DNA of 9,312 nt. Source: an uncultured Oscillospiraceae bacterium (GTDB lineage: Bacteria > Bacillota > Clostridia > Oscillospirales > Oscillospiraceae). The stretch is from the NCBI GenBank assembly GCA_900751035.1, contig CAADSF010000243.1, positions 1 to 9,312 on the forward strand, written 5' to 3'. The position numbers were made by a program, and so were the translations under genes. Below are positions 1 to 4,844 of this stretch, piece by piece; position 1 is the stretch's first letter, and every line of letters starts with the position of its first letter. The notes beneath the pieces are model-generated. The model was not told where the DNA came from and searched no databases. It worked only from the letters and a program-made list of their open reading frames with translations.

Positions 1-25
1 ACTTGACGAAAAATCTCTCGCTGAA

Positions 26-640
26 TCAGCTTGCCGAATTGTGCGGTGTTGCCTTAGAGAATTCTGCCGCACCTGTCCGCTCCCGCGCGGCCAATACCGC
101 GCCCCGGTACGCCTGCTGCAGCTGAGAATCGATGACCGCTTCGTCGTACTTCATCGAATTGTTGGCGATGATGCTTGCATACCCGTGTGCAAACAGGAAC
201 ACGGTCAGAAAGACCCGCTTCGTCTGCTCCATCCCGACACCTAAGGCCCCCTGCATCGCCGAAAGGACAGGCGTAAGCGCCTCAGCGTCGATCAGCTCCA
301 GAAGCGTGCTTCCGTTAAAATAATCCGATTGAAACAGGAACCGGAACAAATGCGGCTCTTCAATTGCAAAGCGGATATAGTTCATCCCAATCCCAAGCGC
401 AGGGCCCTTCTGCGGCTTTTTGAGCTTCATCAGATAGTCCGAATGGAACTCGTCCGCCTTCGCATAGACCGTCCGCTTCAGTTCCTCAATCGTTGCGAAA
501 TGATACATGACGGGCTGCGTGGAGCAATGCAGCCGTTCCGAAACCGTCCTTGCGTTGATGTTCTCCGCCCCCGCCTCACGGGCGACCGCAAAGGCCACGT
601 CCACGATCATCTCCCTTGTAACCTTTGCTTTTGCAGCCAT
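26..640 (-). CDS. TetR/AcrR-family transcriptional regulator
   Basis: A 204-residue protein of normal length for a one-domain TetR repressor. The N-terminal helical bundle contains a helix-turn-helix at about residues 28-54, including the typical family run with V44, M45, Y46, H47 and F48 just after the recognition helix. The C-terminal half (from about residue 85) resembles the ligand-binding domain, with an F-A-x-x-E-P-H-L-F-R-F-L-F stretch. The start is ATG at 640, preceded by AGAGG about eight bases upstream. Family knowledge: such proteins bind palindromic operators as dimers and release them when a small ligand binds, often controlling efflux pumps. The ligand is unknown. The gene is almost certainly autoregulated, because a 38-bp palindrome covers its -10 box. 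No target gene is visible; only 25 bases lie downstream in this window, so a co-transcribed gene to the left is possible. Confidence 0.93.
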   Translation of the reverse strand: MAAKAKVTREMIVDVAFAVAREAGAENINARTVSERLHCSTQPVMYHFATIEELKRTVYAKADEFHSDYLMKLKKPQKGPALGIGMNYIRFAIEEPHLFRFLFQSDYFNGSTLLELIDAEALTPVLSAMQGALGVGMEQTKRVFLTVFLFAHGYASIIANNSMKYDEAVIDSQLQQAYRGAVLAARERTGAAEFSKATPHNSAS

Positions 641-652
641 ATTCGAATCCTC

Positions 653-690
653 TTGTATAATGTGAATTATATATAATTTGCATTATACAA
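653..690. promoter_or_regulatory. Near-perfect 38-bp palindromic operator of the TetR gene
   Basis: Ten-base arms TTGTATAATG (653-662) and CATTATACAA (681-690) are exact inverted repeats. The 14 bases between 665 and 678 are also self-complementary. Only the two symmetric positions 663/680 and 664/679 fail, so 36 of 38 bases fit dyad symmetry. It covers the -10 box of the TetR promoter and ends 13 bases before the start codon. Size and position match a TetR-family autoregulatory operator. Confidence 0.85.
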
Positions 691-710
691 CGACAAACAG
701 AACTTGTCAA
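682..710 (-). promoter_or_regulatory. Consensus sigma-A promoter of the TetR gene
   Basis: On the minus strand TTGACA (705-710) and TATAAT (682-687) are separated by exactly 17 bases. Both boxes match consensus at six of six positions. The -10 box lies inside the right arm of the palindromic operator, so repressor binding would block polymerase directly. Confidence 0.9.
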
Positions 711-745
711 CCTGGTCGGAACAAAATGAAAAGAGTAATCTCGAC

Positions 746-782
746 AGAAATGGGCCGTCTCACGAAGAGACAGCCCATTTCT
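746..782. terminator. Strong hairpin, probable bidirectional terminator
   Basis: AGAAATGGGC and GCCCATTTCT form the outer stem, followed by one C/A mismatch and GTCTC/GAGAC, closing on a five-base loop (762-766). This makes a 16-position stem with one mismatch. There is no clean U-tract outside the stem on either strand; the U-rich part is the stem end itself. It lies between the AT-rich operon, which reads toward it, and the TetR promoter, so it could insulate TetR from read-through. Confidence 0.5.
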
Positions 783-959
783 GCATAGTATAAAAGCCCT
801 ATTGCGCACAGCGGCGGGAGACCTCCGTATCCGGTGCAGCCTCGCCTCGTTTGAATTTCAGCAGATTAATGAAAAGTGCTCTCTAACATCCGCTGACAAC
901 ACTTGCTCTATTACTGTGGTGGAAACTCGTAATATGCCCAAAAATGAAACATATCAAGA
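783..959. other. Stretch without an assignable gene
   Basis: No convincing start codon with a ribosome site is present on either strand. On the minus strand a 31-codon open stretch runs from 953 to a TGA at 858. Its composition looks protein-like, with a T-T-V-I-E-Q-V-L-S-A-D-V-R core, but it has no ATG or ribosome site. It may be the 3' remnant of a gene cut off by arrival of the AT-rich block, but I do not recognise it. Confidence 0.3.
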
Positions 960-1166
960 TTATCTGTTTTTATCTCGATTTCTCATTCTTTCTCTATCTT
1001 GATGTTGCGTATCTCGTAATGCTTCTCTTTCACGACGTTCAAATGAATGTAAAGCGCTTTCATCTCTTAATTTTGCCATCGTCTTAGATATGCCTAATTT
1101 TTGTTCCAATCGGTCTTGCCGATCTGCGTTACTAAGCACTCTGCTTACTCTATCATTGTTAGCCAC
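960..1166 (-). CDS. Small charged protein, last gene of AT-rich operon
   Basis: A 68-residue protein I do not recognise. It starts with GTG at 1166, chosen because a perfect GGAGG (1176-1180) lies nine bases upstream. The start is only 18 bases downstream of the previous gene's stop codon, so the two are probably co-transcribed and coupled. The sequence has no cysteines and no membrane segment. Its C-terminal third, about residues 43-68, is almost entirely Arg, Asp, Glu, Gln and Asn and is probably a charged helix or disordered tail. The middle (about residues 13-36) could form an amphipathic helix. Such composition would suit a nucleic-acid- or protein-binding adaptor, but that is only a guess. 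As the last gene of the operon its stop at 960 is not followed by a close terminator; the next hairpin is at 746-782. Confidence 0.7.
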   Translation of the reverse strand: MANNDRVSRVLSNADRQDRLEQKLGISKTMAKLRDESALHSFERREREALRDTQHQDRERMRNRDKNR

Positions 1167-1184
1167 TTATATGTACCTCCTATT

Positions 1185-1535
1185 TTATAAATTTTCTATT
1201 ATAGTTCTGGACAACTCATCATAAAATGTTTTCCACACTTTTTGAGAATAGAACCACAATGTTTCGTAATTACTGAAGTCGCCAAAGTAAATCCCGTATT
1301 CGCCTTGGCCAATATCAGCGTCTTCTGCATAATCATCATAACCTTCAAAAACGCCATATTTACAAATAAATTTTAATAGTCTGCTATCAACAAAACCGCC
1401 AGAGATCCAGATTATTCTATGATTTGTAAGAATAACTGGAATTTTATTGCCTTCTTCGGACTCTAACATACATTTGTAAATAATACTCTCTCCAACAGCC
1501 AGCAAGGCATCTTCTGTCCATTCGAAATTTGCCAT
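1185..1535 (-). CDS. Small protein with PH/GRAM-like fold
   Basis: A 116-residue protein beginning M-A-N-F-E-W. An in-frame ATG at 1553 exists, but AGGAGG lies between it and the ATG at 1535, four bases before the second one, so 1535 is the better start. The pattern is beta-strand rich: an early G-E-S-I-I-Y-K strand (about 15-21), then I-P-V-I-L-T-N-H-R-I-I-W-I (33-45), which is typical of the second and third strands of bacterial PH or GRAM-like domains, where L-T-n-x-R-i-i is common. Later comes an aromatic strand and a C-terminal helix (about 98-114), also expected of that fold. There are no membrane segments. The preceding gene stops at 1544, eight bases upstream of the start, so translation is likely coupled. 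PH-like domains bind lipids or proteins; the ligand here is unknown. The fold call is by eye and moderate. Confidence 0.75.
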   Translation of the reverse strand: MANFEWTEDALLAVGESIIYKCMLESEEGNKIPVILTNHRIIWISGGFVDSRLLKFICKYGVFEGYDDYAEDADIGQGEYGIYFGDFSNYETLWFYSQKVWKTFYDELSRTIIENL

Positions 1536-1543
1536 TTTTCCTC

Positions 1544-2332
1544 CTAATTCCAATTCGGTTTATATTTTTTTATCATTTCTTTTTCTAATGACCTTACTAA
1601 ATCAACGTCCTCTGATGATTTGCCGACATTTAAAATATCAACATCAATACTGCTTAAGTTTCTGCAAATCATATCTCGCAATTTATGATTACTGATAGTT
1701 GAATAATTTCTCAAATCCATTACTTTTTTATGAAATCCGCCAGATTTTATTTCAATTACTCTGACAATATATACAACTTGTCCCGCAACACTTAATCTAA
1801 GCAATCCAGCAACATCCTTGCTTAGCAGCTCGCATTCGATATTTTTTAATTTCCCTAAAAAACACCATCTACTCTCTGATTTTGCAATGTCGTCTGGAGC
1901 GAGTTCAAATAATTTAGAGGAAGAGTCAATCTGTTCATTAATCTTTGTTTCAAGTTCTTCCTCTGTTAATTCAGCAGACAAATTCTCTGCTAAATCCTTC
2001 TCTTCGATTTTTTTTACATCTGGTTCGTATTGGTCATCATAATATCCATCTTCTTCATCTTTTTTATATCTGCTATGGTGTTTTATTTCTAAATCATTTA
2101 TTGTTTTGGAAGTATTGTCTATTTTTTTATACATATCATTAATCTTTTCACGCGCTTCATTAATCTTTTCGCGAGCGCTGCTAGACAAAACTTTCCGTTC
2201 ATGCTTTGCTTTGAGTTCTACTGCTTTTTCTGTACTTTGTGCTTTTCTTTCAGCTTCTCTAACAAAAGCTTTTCCACTATCAATAGCGATATCAACTGCT
2301 TTTTGCGTTATCTTTTCCCAATTAATATTCAT
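1544..2332 (-). CDS. Coiled-coil protein with C-terminal GIY-YIG-like nuclease domain
   Basis: A 262-residue protein in two parts. Residues about 1-85 are Lys/Glu/Ala-rich and strongly helical, with heptad-like repeats and two near-identical R-E-K-I-N units (54-58 and 62-66), indicating a coiled coil. An acidic linker follows (about 90-135), with many Asp, Glu and Tyr. The C-terminal part (about 176-262) resembles a GIY-YIG domain: V-V-Y-I-V-R (186-191) stands where Y-I-G-R is usual, then G-G-F-H-K-K-V-M-D-L-R (198-208), then S-L-E-K-E-M-I (248-254) holding the expected catalytic Glu at 250, and a final K-P-N-W-N matching the P-x-x-N end of the fold. The YIG glycine is replaced by valine, so activity is uncertain. 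Start ATG 2332 has only a weak ribosome site (GGCAGAG). It is the second gene of the AT-rich operon, 99 bases after the zinc-ribbon gene. Confidence 0.85.
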   Translation of the reverse strand: MNINWEKITQKAVDIAIDSGKAFVREAERKAQSTEKAVELKAKHERKVLSSSAREKINEAREKINDMYKKIDNTSKTINDLEIKHHSRYKKDEEDGYYDDQYEPDVKKIEEKDLAENLSAELTEEELETKINEQIDSSSKLFELAPDDIAKSESRWCFLGKLKNIECELLSKDVAGLLRLSVAGQVVYIVRVIEIKSGGFHKKVMDLRNYSTISNHKLRDMICRNLSSIDVDILNVGKSSEDVDLVRSLEKEMIKKYKPNWN

Positions 2333-2381
2333 TGCTCTGCCGTTTCTTATAGAAAATCTTTTCGTTGCCTGCTTATCAACT

Positions 2382-2410
2382 TTTATGCTTGTATTAGCAC
2401 AGAATGTAAA
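2382..2410 (-). promoter_or_regulatory. Possible internal promoter for the GIY-YIG-like gene
   Basis: In the 99-base gap after the zinc-ribbon gene, the minus strand carries TTTACA (2405-2410, five of six) and CATAAA (2382-2387, four of six) with a 17-base spacer. It would let the downstream three genes be expressed separately. In DNA this AT-rich such matches arise by chance, so confidence is low. Confidence 0.3.
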
Positions 2411-2431
2411 AATTTAACATATAACGATCTA

Positions 2432-2668
2432 TTATTTATTCTTTGCCGATCTGTACGTTGCTCCACAACTGGTACATTGATTATTGAAAACTGTCAATCT
2501 ACCACAATTTGCGCATTTCTTTCCTCTACCGCCTTTGCCGGAATTAGGAGGAACTATCATTTCACATCCACACCGACTGCACTTGCGATTATTTCCTGTT
2601 GTCCGGAAGAATGTTAACTCGTTGCAATTGGGACATAATTTTCCTGCCGTAAAAACCACCTCACACAT
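2432..2668 (-). CDS. Double zinc-ribbon protein, first gene of AT-rich operon
   Basis: The frame opens with ATG at 2692 (86 residues) or ATG at 2668 (78 residues). The shorter form is preferred because a promoter-like TTGACA and AT-rich -10 region (2682-2711) would place the transcript start downstream of 2692. No good ribosome site precedes either ATG, so the start is uncertain. Numbered from 2692, Cys pairs stand at C20/C23 and C38/C41, then C60/C63 and C73/C76, each pair CxxC, giving two complete zinc ribbons. Between them is a Gly/Lys-rich linker (G-K-G-G-R-G-K-K). The second ribbon ends C-x-x-C-G-A-T-Y. Zinc ribbons of this kind bind nucleic acids or partner proteins; no catalytic domain is present. 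It leads the block and could be its regulator or nucleic-acid adaptor, which is inference. Confidence 0.8.
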   Translation of the reverse strand: MCEVVFTAGKLCPNCNELTFFRTTGNNRKCSRCGCEMIVPPNSGKGGRGKKCANCGRLTVFNNQCTSCGATYRSAKNK

Positions 2669-2686
2669 ATATTTATATAAATATAT
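2667..2686. repeat. Perfect 20-bp AT-only palindrome at zinc-ribbon start
   Basis: Bases 2667-2686 read the same on both strands and contain only A and T. The palindrome overlaps the preferred start codon (2668) and the -10 region of the presumed promoter, so it could be an autoregulatory site. AT-rich DNA produces such symmetry easily. Confidence 0.45.
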
Positions 2687-2711
2687 AATCATATAACTAC
2701 ATGATTGTCAA
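2682..2711 (-). promoter_or_regulatory. Probable promoter of the AT-rich operon
   Basis: A perfect TTGACA lies at 2706-2711 on the minus strand. The -10 is either TATATA with an 18-base spacer (2682-2687) or TTATAT with a 17-base spacer (2683-2688). Transcription would begin near 2675, only a few bases before the ATG at 2668, implying a very short or absent leader. Confidence 0.5.
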
Positions 2712-2760
2712 TATGCCAGATGCGTTATAACTGGAAAATATCATCAAATTATGTATAAAT

Positions 2761-2780
2761 AAGTTTCTTTCCAGAAACTT
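2761..2780. repeat. 8-bp inverted repeat upstream of the AT-rich operon
   Basis: AAGTTTCT (2761-2768) and AGAAACTT (2773-2780) are exact inverted repeats around a four-base centre. It lies about 50 bases upstream of the -35 box of the zinc-ribbon gene. Possible regulator site or small hairpin; no protein partner is evident. Confidence 0.35.
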
Positions 2781-2845
2781 CTTGTACACAAGCCTGAATA
2801 TCATTTGTTCCCCCAATCGATTTATGTGGATTAAATAAGTGCGAC

Positions 2846-2889
2846 AAAAAGTCCACAGCTATGAGTTTCTCTCAGCAGCTGTGGGTTTT
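2846..2889. terminator. Terminator-like hairpin, best in minus orientation
   Basis: CCACAGCT (2853-2860) pairs with AGCTGTGG (2877-2884), with a possible inner GAG/CTC pairing. On the minus strand the stem is followed by AC and then five T (2850-2846), a good intrinsic terminator. On the plus strand it is followed by G and four T. In the minus direction it would stop transcription coming from the sigma-factor fragment before the AT-rich operon. Confidence 0.65.
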
Positions 2890-2972
2890 GGCGGTATGAT
2901 TGGTAACTTTTGTGATTTAATTTACAGATTCTAAACAGAGAAAAGGAGTATCGTATTCGAAAATGTAAAGAC

Positions 2973-3128
2973 TCAACGAAGCACCGTGCTGTCCGCCAGT
3001 GTGATGGTGCAGTCCTCCGCATCCTCGGCGTTTTTCAAAAACGCATAGCATACGCGGTAAATTGCCTTGAAATGCCGCAGGTAAAACGCCGCAAAATCCG
3101 CCCCTGCCGCCTTGAAAATCTCCGGCAT
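2973..3128 (-). pseudogene. 5' fragment of an ECF RNA polymerase sigma factor
   Basis: The frame gives 51 residues from ATG 3128. This start is chosen over an upstream in-frame TTG at 3158 because AGAGGAG lies about eight bases before it. Residues about 12-40 match sigma-70 region 2.1-2.2 of ECF factors: F-Y-L-R-H-F-K-A-I-Y-R-V-C-Y-A-F-L-K-N followed by A-E-D-A-E-D-C-T, exactly where the family normally continues with Q-x-x-F. Instead ten unrelated residues and a stop follow. Regions 2.3-2.4 and 4, needed for -10 and -35 recognition, are gone; full proteins have about 160-190 residues. It cannot be a working sigma factor. The 5' end overlaps the frame of the ABC-transporter remnant on the other strand, so both genes were cut by rearrangement. 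Confidence 0.78.
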
Positions 3129-3153
3129 TGCCGTGTCTCCTCTACTGTATGCT

Positions 3154-3342
3154 GTCAATCACGCTCTGCAGGCGAAATCCGCGCAGACGACCAGCCGAAA
3201 GCTCGCTGCCGATACGGCTGTGGTTGAGCGGGTATTGGAGTATATCCGCGGCATCGCCGAGGTGAAATCCTATTCCCTGACGGGCAGCTATAACCGCCGT
3301 CTGGAAGCTGTAAGCGCAGCTGACAGGCGCGGGGCCGCGCTA
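3154..3342 (+). pseudogene. Internal fragment of an ABC exporter membrane domain
   Basis: About 63 codons in one plus-strand frame resemble the segment of type-I ABC exporter membrane domains (MsbA-like, permease and ATPase in one chain) that contains the V-x-x-V-L-E-Y-I-x-G-I-x-x-V-K-S-Y signature. Here it reads V-V-E-R-V-L-E-Y-I-R-G-I-A-E-V-K-S-Y, followed by G-S-Y-N-R-R-L-E-A-V. The N-terminal helices, the rest of the membrane domain and the whole ATPase domain (no Walker A, signature or Walker B) are missing. The frame then runs into unrelated residues. A plus-strand terminator remains about 95 bases downstream, consistent with the 3' end of an old plus-strand operon. Such exporters are frequent targets of TetR regulators like the one at 26-640, but any link here is speculation. 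Confidence 0.7.
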
Positions 3343-3434
3343 CAGACCGCGCGTTTCCCGCATTTTCTGTATTTCGTCCAGCATAGGCAGCGTCAGCTGA
3401 CGCTATACAAGTGGATTGAAATTAAATATTTATT

Positions 3435-3479
3435 ATATGCATCCGCCCGGAGCCGTTCTGGCGGATGCATATGTTTTTT
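3435..3479 (+). terminator. Rho-independent terminator
   Basis: A perfect 13-bp stem, ATATGCATCCGCC (3435-3447) with GGCGGATGCATAT (3460-3472), has a 12-base loop and is followed by G and six T (3474-3479). It is oriented to end plus-strand transcription. No intact plus-strand gene lies upstream, so it most likely served the ABC exporter now reduced to a fragment. Confidence 0.9.
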
Positions 3480-3580
3480 GCTCATTTCAAAAACAGAGCG
3501 GCAGGGAGGCGCATTCTTCGCAGCTTGAAGTACAGGCGGCACATTTCTGAATATTGCCATGCTTTTGCATCGCAAAAATC

Positions 3581-3609
3581 TTCCGAAAAAAAGGGTGCTA
3601 TGCTATACT
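3581..3609 (+). promoter_or_regulatory. Probable extended -10 promoter of the phosphodiesterase gene
   Basis: TGCTATACT (3601-3609) gives an extended -10 motif with a good -10 hexamer TATACT (3604-3609). Seventeen bases upstream is TTCCGA (3581-3586), a weak -35, which the TGn extension would compensate. The start codon follows about 35 bases after the -10. Confidence 0.6.
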
Positions 3610-3644
3610 ATCGTTGAACAAATACAACAGTCAGGAGAATCATC

Positions 3645-4637
3645 GTGAAAGGAAAGAAAATCATCGGCAGAAGCCTTCTCGTGCTGCTCAGCATCGTAGT
3701 TGTGATTGCAATTATCGGCATCGTGCAGTTCCATCATCGCTCGAACCCCAAAAATCTGAAGCAATACGACACGAACAACCCGTTCATCACCGGCGAAACA
3801 GCGATCTCGGCGCACCGCAGCGGCGCGGGCGAATTCCCGGAAGAGACGCTGGCGGCGTTTCGCGGCTGTGCGGAAAATCCGGATGTGCAGGTGGAGTATT
3901 TCGAGTTTGACCTGCACATGACGGCGGATGATATTCTGGTGCTGTCGCACGATTCCACGCTCGACCGCGTATCGGACGCGGCGGCTGTCTTCGGTGCGGA
4001 AAACGTGTTCGTCCGCGGCAAAACGTTGGCAGAGCTTAAGGAGCTGAATATGGCGGCGCAGTTCGTGAATGACGCGGGCGAAACGCCGTATGCGGATTTA
4101 CATGGCGGCGCCGTGCCGGATGAGCTGCGCATTTTGTCACTCGACGAGGTGCTGGACTACCTGACCTCTGCCGGGGACTATCGCTACATCATCGAAATCA
4201 AGGACGGCGGCGAGACTGGTCTGGCCGCGGCAGACCAGCTCTACGCGACGCTGAACGAGCGGGACTTGCTCGACCGCGTTATCGTCGGCAGCTTCCGCGA
4301 CGAGGTCGCGGCCTACATCACGGCGAATTACCCGGCCATGCACCGCAGCGCCAGCCCGGAGGAGGTCGTGCAGTTCTATTTTGCCGCCTTGACCGGCAAA
4401 CCGGATTTCACCTGCTCCTACGACGTGCTCCAGCTGCCGTTCGGCGACGCAGAATCCAGCTTCGGCATCAACCTCGGCACGACAACGATTATTAACTACG
4501 CCCATGCCCATAATCTGGCCATTCAGTATTGGACAGTCAATGCCGAGGAAGACATGGCCTATCTCGCCAGCGTCGGCGCGGACACGCTGATTACCGATTA
4601 CCCGGACAGGGCGGCGCAGATCTTGAGCGAGCAATAA
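3645..4637 (+). CDS. Membrane-anchored glycerophosphodiester phosphodiesterase (GDPD family)
   Basis: A 330-residue protein starting with GTG at 3645, with AGGAG (3633-3637) seven bases upstream. Residues 7-27 form a single hydrophobic segment after a basic start, so the enzyme is probably tethered to the membrane and faces outward. From residue 54 the GDPD TIM-barrel signatures appear: A-H-R-S-G with H57 and R58, then P-E-E-T (65-68) in place of the usual P-E-N-T, then E-F-D-L-H (87-91) with metal-binding E87 and D89, and L-S-H-D (100-103) with the second catalytic His 102. I-I-E-I-K (182-186) and W-T-V-N (296-299) are also family landmarks. The enzyme would release glycerol 3-phosphate from glycerophosphodiesters, possibly scavenged phospholipid or teichoic-acid breakdown products. 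Length and motifs look intact. It stands alone with its own promoter; the next gene is a remnant. Confidence 0.92.
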   Translation: MKGKKIIGRSLLVLLSIVVVIAIIGIVQFHHRSNPKNLKQYDTNNPFITGETAISAHRSGAGEFPEETLAAFRGCAENPDVQVEYFEFDLHMTADDILVLSHDSTLDRVSDAAAVFGAENVFVRGKTLAELKELNMAAQFVNDAGETPYADLHGGAVPDELRILSLDEVLDYLTSAGDYRYIIEIKDGGETGLAAADQLYATLNERDLLDRVIVGSFRDEVAAYITANYPAMHRSASPEEVVQFYFAALTGKPDFTCSYDVLQLPFGDAESSFGINLGTTTIINYAHAHNLAIQYWTVNAEEDMAYLASVGADTLITDYPDRAAQILSEQ

Positions 4638-4844
4638 TGCTTTGAACTGCAGTATCATATTGATGGCTGTTGCGATCATAACCACATGCGCTTTCCCAGC
4701 GGCACGGAAGCCGTCCTGTTCGCCGAATTTGCCAAAGATGTCATACGTCCACGCGGGCGGCGGCGCCTTCTGCGCGGATGGACAGCGCATATTCGGAATA
4801 TGTGATCTCGCCGGACGCAGGAATGCCATCTGCAAAAATCTGCG

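Noticed and set aside
1818..2617. Several plus-strand open frames across the AT-rich block
   Set aside because: They are Phe/Ser/Leu-rich complements of the Lys/Glu-rich minus-strand genes, without ribosome sites; they are shadows.
3340..3405. Short minus-strand frame reading L-P-M-L-D-E-I-Q-K-M-R-E-T-R-G-L before a stop
   Set aside because: It looks protein-like and might be the 3' scrap of another gene, but about 20 residues are too few to assign or support.
4137..4835. Long minus-strand open frame opposite the phosphodiesterase end
   Set aside because: It mirrors the codon pattern of the clearly coding plus-strand gene, lacks a recognisable domain, and has no ribosome site. A short protein-like piece in 4640-4830 on the minus strand could not be assigned and switches frame.
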